Source of the DNA: Amaurobius ferox
Lineage: Eukaryota > Arthropoda > Arachnida > Araneae > Amaurobiidae
DNA: 64,000 nucleotides
Direction of reading: 5' to 3'
Assembly: GCA_951213105.1 (NCBI GenBank)
Contig: OX578146.1
Coordinates: forward strand, 107,256,197-107,320,196
The translations under genes were made by a program, and so were the position numbers. Below are positions 33,876 to 46,830 of the stretch, piece after piece. The notes beneath the pieces are model-generated. The model saw only the letters and a program-made list of their open reading frames with translations, was not told the origin of the DNA and searched no databases. Positions within the stretch are counted from its first letter, which is position 1, and every line of letters begins with the position of its first letter.

Positions 33876-35497
33876 CTAGCCGCCTTTGGCGACCAGCCTG
33901 TTCGCTACCCTTGAAAATTCTGACCGTGGCAAACTCGTTGGAGCGACCTACCAGAAAGGTGTATGGTAACTGCTTGGAAGGCCAGGAAGTGCCACACAAT
34001 TTAGACCGGAACCCAATGGGGGAGGCATCCAAAGAGACCGTACCCTCCTTCCCCTACCACAAACCTCTCGGAAGGACTTGCAGTCCCACACGTTTAACGT
34101 GATCGTACTCCGCGTGAACACGGCTGCAGTTTTGGCAATGGCGGGAATCGAACCCGGGCCTACCGAGTGAAATTCCCGCGCGCTAACCACTGGGCTACCG
34201 TGCCATCCGCGACAATCTCCATAACTTTATTTTTATTCGGCAATTTTGGGAATCGAACCCGGGCCTACCAAGTGCAAATCCCGCGCACTAACCACTGGGG
34301 TACTTCACCCTCCGCGATATTCTTCATAACTTTCTTTTTATTCACCCAATTTAGACCGGAACCAAGTGGGAGAAGCATCCACAGGGACCGTACCCTTCTT
34401 CCCCTACCACCAACCTCTCGGAAGGACTTACAGACCCACATGTTTAACGTGATCGTACTCCGCGTAAACACGGCGGCAATTTTGGGAATCGAACCCGGGC
34501 CTACCGAGTGCAATTTCCGCGCGCTAACCATTGGGCTACTTTGCCCTACGCGACAATCTCCATAACTTTCTTTTTATTCATCCAATTTAGACCGTACCCT
34601 CCTTCCCCTACCACCAACTTCTCGGAAGGACTCACGGAGCCACATGTTTAACGTGATCGTACTCCGCGTAAACACGGCGGCAATTTTGGGAATCGAACCC
34701 GGGCCTACTGAGTGCAATTCCCGCGCGCTAACCACTGGGCTTCTTCGCCTCCAGCGACTATCTCCATAACATTCTTTTTATTTACCCAATTTAGAACGGA
34801 ACCCAGTGGGAGAGGCATCCACAGGGACCGTACCCTCCTTCCCCTACCACCAACCTCTCGGAAGGACTTCCGGACCCACATGTTTATCGTGATCGTACTC
34901 CGCGTGAACACGGCGGCAGTTTTGGAAGTGGCGGGAATCGAACCCGGGCCTACCGAGTGCAATTCCTGAGCGCTAACCACTGGGCTGCCTCGCCCTCCGC
35001 AACTTTCTTTATATTCACCCAATTTAGACGGGAACCCTGTGAGGGAGGCATCCACAGGGACCGTACCCTCCTTCCCCTACCACCAACCTCTCGGAAGGAC
35101 TTCCGGACCCACATGTTTATCGTGATCGTACTCCGCGTGAACACGGCGGCAGTTTTGGAAGTGGCGGGAATCGAACCCGGGCCTACCGAGTGCAATTCCT
35201 GAGCGCTAACCACTGGGCTGCCTCGCCCTCCGCAACTTTCTTTATATTCACCCAATTTAGACGGGAACCCTGTGAGGGAGGCATCCACAGGGACCGTACC
35301 CTCCTTCCCCTACCACCAACCTCTCGGAAGGACTTCCGGACCCACATGTTTATCGTGATCGTACTCCGCGTGAACACGGCGGCAGTTTTGGAAGTGGCGG
35401 GAATCGAACCCGGGCCTACCGAGTGCAATTCCTTAGCGCTAACCACTGGGCTGCCTCGCCCTCCGCAACTTTCTTTATATTCACCCAATTTAGACGG
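33876..35497 (-). mobile_element. Helitron family B, copy 2, 3' part
   Basis: Starts with CTAG (33876-33879) directly against copy 1, tandem head to tail. The sequence is almost identical to copy 1 through the array but contains two additional ~233-bp SINE units. It is cut at 35497 inside a SINE unit by the LTR retrotransposon and resumes at 45662 with a duplicated gacgg. Confidence 0.85.
33983..35497 (-). repeat. Tandem tRNA-SINE-derived array, 7 of 8 units
   Basis: Reversed B boxes lie near 34143, 34248, 34485, 34690, 34936, 35169 and 35403; the eighth is beyond the LTR element near 45804. The last three units before the insertion are nearly identical and spaced 233-234 bp, showing a recent local amplification that is absent from Helitron copy 1. 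Confidence 0.9.
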
Positions 35498-36331
35498 TGT
35501 CCTAAGGTAACTTCCTTTTTAGGACACGCCCGGTAAGAGCGCGAAGAAGAAAAAGGCCGTGTGTATTTACAAACATTAATTTATTTACACTATATAAAAT
35601 ATTTACAACAAATTGATTCAAAATATTCAAAATGGAAAGTATACCCATTTAAGATAACAAATAAACAATTACAAACGTATATATAGTCTCATAGACTAAA
35701 ATGTGAAAGATGGTAATTAAAAATTAAATTTAAAAATATGAAATATTTAAATATCCCTAACCCGGAGAGAGAAGTAAAAAGTACAAATCAGGCACAGGCC
35801 CTTAAATGTGGAACTCACCGAACAATCGCCGAATAAAAGACATCTCTCTGAACAGCATTTCTCAGAGGACCTTGTTGTGAACACTTCTTTACTCACTCCA
35901 AACTCAGTTCCTTCTCCTCGCTCCTCTTTTAAATTCTCAAAAACTCTCCCTCTCCAAGATTTTAAAACACGCCCCTGAGGCGCATACAAACATCCCATTG
36001 GATTCAGGGTCTTAACCCCTTGACCTCAAAGCAACGCCATTGGCTTTTAGACCCCCAGAAACAAAAAAGCCCCTTTTCAAGCCCCTGCGAAACCGATAAT
36101 CTTTCGGCCAACTAATTCAAATAAGCCGAGAACCCTATGTCCCGTCCGAAAAGGACGCCCGTTAAAAACTTTCGGTTCGAATCCGAGATCTAAAGAAACT
36201 TCGACCTTCGACATCCTGGTTTTCTATTTCGAGTGCAGATGGCCGAACGAAAAGGCTGACCCCCAAAAATAAATAAGAAGACTCAAGGTCGCATTCCCGG
36301 AAATATTGGCTCATGGGTTTACCATGCGACA
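35498..36331 (-). repeat. 3' LTR, 834 bp
   Basis: Minus strand from TGTCGCATGG (36331) to CTTAGGACA (35498). I see no difference from the 5' LTR (44828-45661) in the stretches compared, consistent with a young insertion. The last 29 bases form a hairpin TGTCCTAA/TTAGGACA. Confidence 0.9.
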
Positions 36332-39300
36332 ATATACCTCCATTTCCCCATTAAAAATTCCAAAATCCAAAAATTAAAATTTCAAAATTTCAAAAATTTA
36401 AAACTTTTTTTTAAAAAATTTACCATCAAAAACATTAAGCAAATTACCAATGCAATACGCCTTTCTAAAAATTACCTCCATTTCCCCATTAAAACATCAA
36501 AAATCCACAAATTTAAAAAATTTTAAAATTAAAAAATCAAATTAAAAAATTCAATTTTACAAACAAAACCATAAGGCAAAATCAAAATGTGCTGGAGTGC
36601 AATCTGCTTTCCTTCCAGCTACTAAAAACTAACCTCTGAAAACAGAAGTTTCCTCCTATAGTATAATCAAACACATAGAAAAAACATCATATTGCATATA
36701 AAAGACAAAAAAACAATTGTCAATATAAACACAATCCAATAAAATCAAAATATAAAACAAATTGATGAATTCAGGACAACAAATCAGAAAGTCTGTTATT
36801 TGTGTTGCACAAGGCTGTACAAAGTCACTCAAACTAAATTACTTTTCTCACTGATAATGTTTTTTAGTTCTCCAAAAGTTTATTTCAAATTGTGCACCAG
36901 AAGGCAAAAGCATTGGGATCAGGCATCCCTGAAAATTGTTGTGTATTTTGTTGGCCACTTCTTCTTACAAAAATTATCATACCTTCATACGTTCCTTGTT
37001 TATGATAAGTGATTATGGAAAATTACCACTGTGTAGAAAGTTTATCACCAAAAGTTGTTGTTGATTGACCGCAATGATGAGGAGTGTCTATTCTGTGCAC
37101 ACCCCATAAACACATATTAAAACATTGAACACAATGTCCGATGTCTGCCCTTGCGAAATCAAATTGACTGGCATCTGGAACCGTTTGCACTGTAAACAAA
37201 TAAACACAAAGTTTGATGTGTGGCAGCAATAAAATAACTGGAATCTGGACCCGTAGAAAACTGGAAAGTGGAAAACTGTAGAAAACTGAAAACGTAGGCA
37301 AATTTTCCCAGTATATATAACTGGAACATGTAAAACTGTAGAAAACTGTCCTGTAGAAAACTGGAAACGTGTAAATGTATACATTGTAAAACAAGACAGT
37401 AGAAATCACGGAAACAGTAGAAAACAGACGGTAGAAATCCCAGGAACGTGTAATTGCCTGTTCTGTATACAAAGTCTGATACATGTAAATTGTTTATAAC
37501 GAAAGGCATGTCTGTGGCTATAAATGTTTATACGCCTTGTACTTGGCATAAACTGAAAAAAAAAAAAAAAAACTGATGCCAAATGCTCTATAATGGCAAA
37601 AATTGCTATCCATTGTGTAGCACATTTCTACATATTTTTGTGACCAATGTGCGTATTGTGACAGTTTTAACATCAGTACTGAAAAGAACGCAGTCACCCC
37701 GCACAATTCAGGACACAGTTCTTTCGTGTGGTATCGTGCACTTTCTGCACCCCGTCCGTAGAGGAAAAAAACAAACACCGGTGGAATCTTCTGCACGCCG
37801 TCCGTAGAGGAAAACCAACACAGTAATTGACTGTGTGTTGATCTGTACGACATATTAAAATGCCGTAGGCAGTCATCCAAAATTGTTTATATAGTGTTGG
37901 CATGTGCCAACATCCGGTCACCTGCTGACCCGAAATGAAAATTGTTGAAATGAACATATCATATAGCACCTTCCGTGCGCATCACCTTGGAGTTTTCGTG
38001 CTGTGCAAACTGCTTCAACAGTATTAATAATAATTTTTATACAAAATACAATATATATATATATAGACTGGCCTTAGTGACGGCAAAGTTACCACCAAGA
38101 GACCTAGCCAATATGCACTTTATTCTTCTCTCCCTCCGAGAACAAAACATTTTAAAACAAAATGCAAAATTTCTAAATGCATGAACATGAACGTAAAAAT
38201 GTATAAAATTTTACTCTCTTAGCTATAAAAACTTTACTTCTTTACATATAAAAAAACTCTACTCCTTTACATAAAAAAACTTTACTGCCAAAGGCAACTT
38301 TGCGTTAAATAACATGTTTCATATACCATGAAATTCAAAAATTAAAAACCATAAAATATCACACAAAATTTTCATAATTAAATTACATGATCTAAACTAA
38401 AAATTTTCTATCCAAAGAAAAAAAAAAAAAATCATCCAACACATTAAAATATCTCATTAATTGCAAGTTACAGAAAATTATACATTCCCTGCCAAAAAAT
38501 GAATGTTTCAAACTCATTCGAAAATGTTACATTTAGCTATGTCTAACCTGTCGCTTAACACTTGACTTTATCTCACATTTACCGTGTCTTACTGCATAAA
38601 AAAAACTCTTTTTTTTTTCTTTCTTCTATTTATTCTCTAGTCTGTATGAAAAAAACCCAAAAAACCACAGCTCGCAAAATTTTGCCTGATAAACGAAAAT
38701 CCTCTTCTTACTTTCGAAGGGAAAATTTACCCTAAGTGCTAAACTTTTGTTTCATTAAGCAAAAACATCTTATTCCCAATATCCTCACTTCCTTTATTTT
38801 CTTTACAAAAAGGGTTTTATCACACTTTTTATTAATACTTTCACTACTTTATGCATTAAGCCTTATTTTCCTCAAATAAACACTAGCCTCACATTAAAAA
38901 TATAAATTTCCCCCTTTTTTTATAAAATGAACTACCATTCACCTTCAATTTTATATCTTATCCATTCCATCTATCATGAAAAATACCCCTATCTAAGCAC
39001 ACTATATCCTAGCATAATATTTACTGCAAAAATACATATTTAACCATCACCATTTATGTAGGTAAAGAGATAACACCCTAACAATAAAACCAAATCACAA
39101 GGGAAGACACCATATATTTTTCCTTTCTTTTCTTTTTTTAGAAACACTACTTAAAGAAATGCTAAATTAGTGATATTATCCAACTTCATTCTCCCACAAC
39201 TACATTTTATAACTTTTTATCTTCCAATGCTTTGTTAGCGTTCAACATACCCGAAGGAAAAAAAAACAAAAAAAAAACTAGCAAATCTCACCTTTCCTTC

Positions 39301-40456
39301 CTAAACTACCCATAGAAACCAACAAAAAATCTCCATGCGTTCAGAAAAAATGCCGGAAACTGTCACTTACAGTACTACGTGTAACGATTTAAGAAAATTA
39401 TTGTATCCAAAAATTGATTCCCTTTTGAGCCCCGTTGTAATCTAACAAACCTATCAATTTTCTATTCCGAATAATTTATTAAATTATGTGTGTTTTAACA
39501 AAAGTAAAATCTAAGTGAATGTAGGAAAGTACCCTTTATAGACGATAAAATATTATTGAATAACAGTTAAGAGATACAAAAAAAATAATGAAATACTTTT
39601 TGTTTATTTTTTTAAATAAATCCTTTCAACGTTATGTGTCATCAGAAGATGAAAGAGACCCTTTGTTGATCACTCAAACAGTCTGATCCAGTCCCCAATG
39701 TATAGAAATATACACTCTAAATCCCAAACATCACACAATTCTGCCCGCAGAAAAATATGTGCCTAAGGTCAAATTATATATCCTACCAACAATTGTTAAA
39801 AAGGCCTATTTATTTATTTATTTATTTATTAAACTTAAAAATTTACTCTTTGTTGTTTGTACTTTGTCTGTTATCTTTGTCACTTTATTAGAATTCCCTT
39901 GTAAACAAAAGTTTCCTTAGTAGTTAAAATTTTGTTTCCATTTCGGTTACAAATTGAATTTATATAATATCTATTTATTTTCATTATTTATTATTTTTAT
40001 AATTATTACTTTTTTTCGAAAAACAATATACTTATTACTTTATGTATTTTAATTCCCAATAACCTAACTAACTCTCTCCAGCTGCAACGCCCTTCTATTA
40101 CTCACTCGGTAACTCTATCCAAACGAAACGGAAATCTCTCTACTGAAAATGTGACATCCCCCCTCTTTGCAATTTATGTTCTCCTCGGCTAACTAACTCC
40201 CAGCTCCCGTAAAATATATCTGCTAAAACCACTCCTTTTTTTTTTGTAACCATTCTGCGGGTCTTGTGTTTTGTCTGTGAAAATGACCCTCCTTTGAAAA
40301 CATCTGTGTTGTGTGAACAAGAAACTTTTGGAAATCCTTGTGTTTGCCATTTCGCACTGACTGTATAAGCGCGGGGGGGGGGTTCGCTCGCTAGTGTTGT
40401 GCGAACAAGAAACTGAGGCCTGTACTAAAACTTTGGAGAACCCCGTTGTTTGCCAT
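36332..40456 (-). mobile_element. LTR element interior, 3' portion
   Basis: Non-coding, homologous to 19331-23159 of copy 1. Relative to copy 1 it has an expansion of a short gtagaaaactg motif at 37255-37445. The PPT-adjacent string tacctccatttccccatta occurs twice (36336 and about 36474). Frames up to 153 codons show no retroviral-type domain. A G9-10 run lies near 40373. Confidence 0.75.
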
Positions 40457-41547
40457 AAAAAAAGAACCGTCAAAGTTAACCGAGATAAAAATTGAAAACA
40501 AATTCTGCTGCCTTTAAAAATTCGATTATCTAACCCATTCACATTCTATATTTCATTTTCAGAACCATTTGTAAAATTTTTGTAAACTCGTACCCATAAC
40601 ATATAAAAGGTTTATTATAATCTCACATTACTTCTAATTTCAGCAAAAATTTGTTCTAAAACTAAAAATCACTCAAATGCGTATTAATCAAATAATCTTC
40701 GCGACCAAAATTATAAAATGTCAAAAATGAAAATTTTACCCAAAAATACTATACCAAAAGAATATACATAATCAAAAATATACACAAAATTTAAGAAATA
40801 TACAAATAGATTAATACCAACAAAAATTTTCAAACCATATCGTGGACCAAAAAATTTGCCTCACAAAAACAAAACTGATATACATTTCCTCTCGATATAC
40901 ATAAAATCATTATCAAAACACAGTTATTGTGAATATATTCTCATGGGAAATTGCATCCGCTTTTTATCCCTACTTAAATTTGGAATAAACATTCTATCTA
41001 AATTATTTCAAATAGACTCAAGAAAAGATTTTTTTTTTTTTTTTTTTTTTTTACTTAAAATAGCCTCTATCTAATTTCGCTTCCAAAAATTTTCTTGATG
41101 TTACCATTTTCCCCAAAAAATTCTTAAATTCCAAAAAAATTCTTAAACATTCTTATTTACATGTAAAATGCAATCAATGACATATTATATAAACCAAAAA
41201 ATATATATATACACATAACTCTCACAAATTTTAATTCTTTGTATTTTATCAATATAACATTAAAATAGCACATATTTTCATGGCAAATGAAACAGTTTCT
41301 ACTTTTATCCAATGTTTAAAAATTTCTTCTAAATTTCTCATATTAAAATTTATTTTTTACTAGGGAAAAAAAATTATTGCAGATATTGACATCTATTATT
41401 TGCTTTATTTTTACCATCTTTCAAAAAAAAAATTTTTCCTTGGTTAGTGAACCAAACATAATTCTTATCCAGTTCGTTGGCGTCAATTTATTTTCTTTCG
41501 TTACTGAACCCAACCAAATTCATCCTGGTCTAAGGCACCAAATTATT
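40457..41547 (-). repeat. Leader module A, copy 1 (1091 bp, with PBS)
   Basis: Begins on the minus strand right after an LTR end with AATAATT and then TGGTGCC (PBS, 41540-41534). It matches 42092-43182 and 43736-44827 with only a few differences. It contains a long poly-T (plus strand, about 41030-41052) and no coding sequence. Only this copy is continuous with the rest of the interior. Confidence 0.88.
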
Positions 41548-42091
41548 TGTCCTAAGGTAACTTCCTTTTTAGGACACGCCCGGTAAGAGCGCGAAGAAGA
41601 AAAAGGCCGTGTGTATTTACAAACATTAATTTATTTACACTATATAAAATATTTACAACAAATTGATTCAAAATGGAAAGTATACCCATTTAAGATAACA
41701 AATGAACAATTACAAACGTATATATAGTCTCATAGACTAAAATGTGAAAGATGGTAATTAAAAATTAAATTTAAAAATATGAAATATTTAAATATCCCTA
41801 ACCCGGAGAGAGAAGTAAAAAGTACAAATCAGGCACAGGCCCTTAAATGTGGAACTCACCGAACAATCGCCGAATAAAAGACATCTCTCTGAACAGCATT
41901 TCTCAGAGGACCTTGTTGTGAACACTTCTTTACTCACTCCAAACTCAGTTCCTTCTCCTCGCTCCTCTTTTAAATTCTCAAAAACTCTCCCTCTCCAAGA
42001 TTTTAAAACACGCCCCTGAGGCACATACAAACATCCCATTGGATTCAGGGTCTTAACCCCTTGACCTCAAAGCAACGCCATTGGCTTTTAG
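41548..42091 (-). repeat. LTR 3'-part module B, copy (544 bp)
   Basis: The terminal ~550 bp of the LTR (minus-strand 3' part), fused at 42091/42092 to leader module A (plus-strand junction cttttag|aaaaaaag). A 9-bp deletion distinguishes it from the others. Confidence 0.88.
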
Positions 42092-43182
42092 AAAAAAAGA
42101 ACCGTCAAAGTTAACCGAGATAAAAATTGAAAACAAATTCTGCTGCCTTTAAAAATTCGATTATCTAACCCATTCACATTCTATATTTCATTTTCAGAAC
42201 CATTTGTAAAATTTTTGTAAACTCGTACCCATAACATATAAAAGGTTTATTATAATCTCACATTACTTCTAATTTCAGCAAAAATTTGTTCTAAAACTAA
42301 AAATCACTCAAATGCGTATTAATTAAATAATCTTCGCGACCAAAATTATAAAATGTCAAAAATGAAAATTTTACCCAAAAATACTATACCAAAAGAATAT
42401 ACATAATCAAAAATATACACAAAATTTAAGAAATATACAAATAGATTAATACCAACAAAAATTTTCAAACCATATCGTGGACCAAAAAATTTGCCTCACA
42501 AAAACAAAACTGATATACATTTCCTCTCGATATACATAAAATCATTATCAAAACACAGTTATTGTGAATATATTCTCATGGAAATTGCATCCGCTTTTTA
42601 TCCCTACTTAAATTTGGAATAAACATTCTATCTAAATTATTTCAAATAGACTCAAGAAAAGATTTTTTTTTTTTTTTTTTTTTTTTTACTTAAAATAGCC
42701 TCTATCTAATTTCGCTTCCAAAAATTTTCTTGATGTTACCAATTTCCCCAAAAAATTCTTAAATTCCAAAAAAATTCTTAAACATTCTTATTTACATGTA
42801 AAATGCAATCAATGACATATTATATAAACCAAAAAATATATATATACACATAACTCTCACAAATTTTAATTCTTTGTATTTTATCAATATAACATTAAAA
42901 TAGCACATATTTTCATGGCAAATGAAACAGTTTCTACTTTTATCCAATGTTTAAAAATTTCTTCTAAATTTCTCATATTAAAATTTATTTTTTACTAGGG
43001 AAAAAAAATTATTGCAGATATTGACATCTATTATTTGCTTTATTTTTACCATCTTTCAAAAAAAAAATTTTTCCTTGGTTAGTGAACCAAACATAATTCT
43101 TATCCAGTTCGTTGGCGTCAATTTATTTTCTTTCGTTACTGAACCCAACCAAATTCATCCTGGTCTAAGGCACCAAATTATT
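42092..43182 (-). repeat. Leader module A, copy 2
   Basis: 1091 bp, near-identical to 40457-41547. PBS match at 43175-43169. Confidence 0.88.
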
Positions 43183-43735
43183 TGTCCTAAGGTAACTTCC
43201 TTTTTAGGACACGCCCGGTAAGAGCGCGAAGAAGAAAAAGGCCGTGTGTATTTACAAACATTAATTTATTTACACTATATAAAATATTTACAACAAATTG
43301 ATTCAAAATATTCAAAATGGAAAGTATACCCATTTAAGATAACAAATGAACAATTACAAACGTATATATAGTCTCATAGACTAAAATGTGAAAGATGGTA
43401 ATTAAAAATTAAATTTAAAAATATGAAATATTTAAATATCCCTAACCCGGAGAGAGAAGTAAAAAGTACAAATCAGGCACAGGCCCTTAAATGTGGAACT
43501 CACCGAACAATCGCCGAATAAAAGACATCTCTCTGAACAGCATTTCTCAGAGGACCTTGTTGTGAACACTTCTTTACTCACTCCAAACTCAGTTCCTTCT
43601 CCTCGCTCCTCTTTTAAATTCTCAAAAACTCTCCCTCTCCAAGATTTTAAAACACGCCCCTGAGGCGCATACAAACATCCCATTGGATTCAGGGTCTTAA
43701 CCCCTTGACCTCAAAGCAACGCCATTGGCTTTTAG
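43183..43735 (-). repeat. LTR 3'-part module B, copy (553 bp)
   Basis: Same truncated LTR segment with the same junction to module A as at 42091, so both arose from one founding deletion or recombination and then duplicated as a ~1.64-kb unit. Confidence 0.88.
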
Positions 43736-44827
43736 AAAAAAAGAACCGTCAAAGTTAACCGAGATAAAATTTGAAAACAAATTCTGCTGCCTTTAAAAAT
43801 TCGATTATCTAACCAATTCACATTCTATATTTCATTTTCAGAACCATTTGTAAAATTTTTGTAAACTCGTACCCATAACATATAAAAGGTTTATTATAAT
43901 CTCACATTACTTCTAATTTCAGCAAAAATTTGTTCTAAAACTAAAAATCACTCAAATGCGTATTAATTAAATAATCTTCGCGACCAAAATTATAAAATGT
44001 CAAAAATGAAAATTTTACCCAAAAATACTATACCAAAAGAATATACATAATCAAAAATATACACAAAATTTAAGAAATATACAAATAGATTAATACCAAC
44101 AAAAATTTTCAAACCATATCGTGGACCAAAAAATTTGCCTCACAAAAACAAAACTGATATACATTTCCTCTCGATATACATAAAATCATTATCAAAACAC
44201 AGTTATTGTGAATATATTCTCATGGGAAATTGCATCCGCTTTTTATCCCTACTTAAATTTGGAATAAACATTCTATCTAAATTATTTCAAATAGACTCAA
44301 GAAAAGATTTTTTTTTTTTTTTTTTTTTTTTTACTTAAAATAGCCTCTATCTAATTTCGCTTCCAAAAATTTTCTTGATGTTACCATTTTCCCCAAAAAA
44401 TTCTTAAATTCCAAAAAAATTCTTAAACATTCTTATTTACATGTAAAATGCAATCAATGACATATTATATAAACCAAAAAATATATATATACACATAACT
44501 CTCACAAATTTTAATTCTTTGTATTTTATCAATATAACATTAAAATAGCACATATTTTCATGGCAAATGAAACAGTTTCTACTTTTATCCAATGTTTAAA
44601 AATTTCTTCTAAATTTCTCATATTAAAATTTATTTTTTACTAGGGAAAAAAAATTATTGCAGATATTGACATCTATTATTTGCTTTATTTTTACCATCTT
44701 TCAAAAAAAAAATTTTTCCTTGGTTAGTGAACCAAACATAATTCTTATCCAGTTCGTTGGCGTCAATTTATTTTCTTTCGTTACTGAACCCAACCAAATT
44801 CATCCTGGTCTAAGGCACCAAATTATT
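43736..44827 (-). repeat. Leader module A, copy 3
   Basis: 1092 bp, directly downstream (minus strand) of the complete 5' LTR. PBS match at 44820-44814. Confidence 0.88.
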
Positions 44828-45661
44828 TGTCCTAAGGTAACTTCCTTTTTAGGACACGCCCGGTAAGAGCGCGAAGAAGAAAAAGGCCGTGTGTATTTAC
44901 AAACATTAATTTATTTACACTATATAAAATATTTACAACAAATTGATTCAAAATATTCAAAATGGAAAGTATACCCATTTAAGATAACAAATGAACAATT
45001 ACAAACGTATATATAGTCTCATAGACTAAAATGTGAAAGATGGTAATTAAAAATTAAATTTAAAAATATGAAATATTTAAATATCCCTAACCCGGAGAGA
45101 GAAGTAAAAAGTACAAATCAGGCACAGGCCCTTAAATGTGGAACTCACCGAACAATCGCCGAATAAAAGACATCTCTCTGAACAGCATTTCTCAGAGGAC
45201 CTTGTTGTGAACACTTCTTTACTCACTCCAAACTCAGTTCCTTCTCCTCGCTCCTCTTTTAAATTCTCAAAAACTCTCCCTCTCCAAGATTTTAAAACAC
45301 GCCCCTGAGGCGCATACAAACATCCCATTGGATTCAGGGTCTTAACCCCTTGACCTCAAAGCAACGCCATTGGCTTTTAGACCCCCAGAAACAAAAAAGC
45401 CCCTTTTCAAGCCCCTGCGAAACCGATAATCTTTCGGCCAACTAATTCAAATAAGCCGAGAACCCTATGTCCCGTCCGAAAAGGACGCCCGTTAAAAACT
45501 TTCGGTTCGAATCCGAGATCTAAAGAAACTTCGACCTTCGACATCCTGGTTTTCTATTTCGAGTGCAGATGGCCGAACGAAAAGGCTGACCCCCAAAAAT
45601 AAATAAGAAGACTCAAGGTCGCATTCCCGGAAATATTGGCTCATGGGTTTACCATGCGACA
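44828..45661 (-). repeat. 5' LTR, 834 bp
   Basis: Complete LTR; its minus-strand first base is 45661 and the gacgg target duplication follows at 45662. Same length as the 3' LTR. Confidence 0.9.
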
Positions 45662-46830
45662 GACGGGAACCCTGTGAAGGAGGCATCCACAGGGACCGTA
45701 CCCTCCTTCCCCTACCACCAACCTCTCGGAAGGACTTACGGGCCCACATGTTTAACGTGATCGTATTCCGCGTGAACACTTCGGCAGTTTTGGCAGTGGC
45801 GGGAATCGTACCCGGGCCTACCGCTAACTTCCCGCGCGCTAATTTACAATTTAAAATGACCATATGCTCTCTAAGCTCTTAATTCCATCATCCTCATTCC
45901 ATTGTTCCATCATTTAAAATATCCATAAAATTTAAATATCCATCGTTCCATCATTTAAAATATCCATAAAATTAAAATATCCATCGTTCCATCATTTAAA
46001 ATATCCATAAAATTAAAATATCCATTTAAAAAATCCATATCGTTCCATCATTTAAAATATAAATATAATAATTTCTACAGTGCATATGTTAAGCTCTTAT
46101 TTCATTTAAAATCGGAAGCGCGGGAAACGGAAAGTAAAAACTAATTCGGTTTCTTATTGTCCCACCCATCGCTATGCATATACAGAACCGTGACGTCACC
46201 TCCACCTTGACGTCCCCACCCACCACCTTCCCTGCTTCAGCGGGGGAGAAACGAAGCGGTACGCCGAGCGGAACGTCGAGAAATTTAAAATCATGACGTC
46301 TTTAAAATTGCGATCCTGAAGGCAATTTTCATTATTTCTGGACCAGATTAGACTTGTAAGAATGCCAGATATTTCAGCTTTCTAAAAATGTAAATTATTA
46401 GTCGAAATTATGAGTACTTTTTACTATGCGAGAATTTAAAAACCAAAAATCGTTTTTTTGAGCCAAAAGTGACTTTTGTTTTAAAATCTTTAAAAAATAT
46501 TAGAAATCGAAATGGAGATTTGAAATTGATATATTTTTACTCGCAATTGTCTGCTCTTTCCGATGGTGTGAGTTGTTTTTTTCTACGACGTCTGGATCGT
46601 GGAGAAAAAAGGGCAAAAAAAGGTCGAAATCGCATAAAACATTAAATAAATAAAAAAATAATTAGAATTTTGAAAATCGGTTTTCACGTGTCCCCTTCCC
46701 TCCCCCCCCGGGTCTCCGATTGCCAAATTTCGTAGCTCTCCGACGCGCGGTCGCGAAACGTATAGTGTATAAGACAGACAGACACACACACACACACACA
46801 CACACAGACATTGCCTTTTATTATTTAAGA
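45662..46830 (-). mobile_element. Helitron family B, copy 2, 5' part
   Basis: Resumes in the SINE unit interrupted at 35497 (agacgggaaccctgtg). It contains the eighth B box (near 45804), the ~41-bp AT minisatellite, the CRE-like site and the (CA)n tail. The 5' end is TCTTAAATAATAAAAGG at 46830, directly against the CTAG of copy 3. Confidence 0.85.

Larger units (their letters stand above)
35498..45661 (-). mobile_element. Non-coding LTR retrotransposon, 10.16 kb, with 5-bp TSD
   Basis: Flanked by GACGG on both sides (35493-35497 and 45662-45666) inside a SINE unit, which gives an exact insertion site. The LTRs are 834 bp with TGT...ACA ends. A 7-base primer-binding match TGGTGCC (44820-44814) lies seven bases after the 5' LTR, and a purine-rich AATGGGGAAATGGAGG precedes the 3' LTR. 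No gag or pol domain is visible in 8.5 kb of interior, so the element is non-autonomous (LARD-like) and must borrow proteins. Superfamily (BEL/Pao or Ty3-like) cannot be fixed without pol. About 3.3 kb of the interior is two extra copies of the LTR-end/leader module. Confidence 0.88.

Noticed and set aside
31625..35510. Numerous 80-130-codon open frames on both strands with repeated peptide motifs
   Set aside because: They recur with the SINE unit, run through tRNA-like boxes on both strands, and exist because the 233-bp unit is repeated. Not genes.
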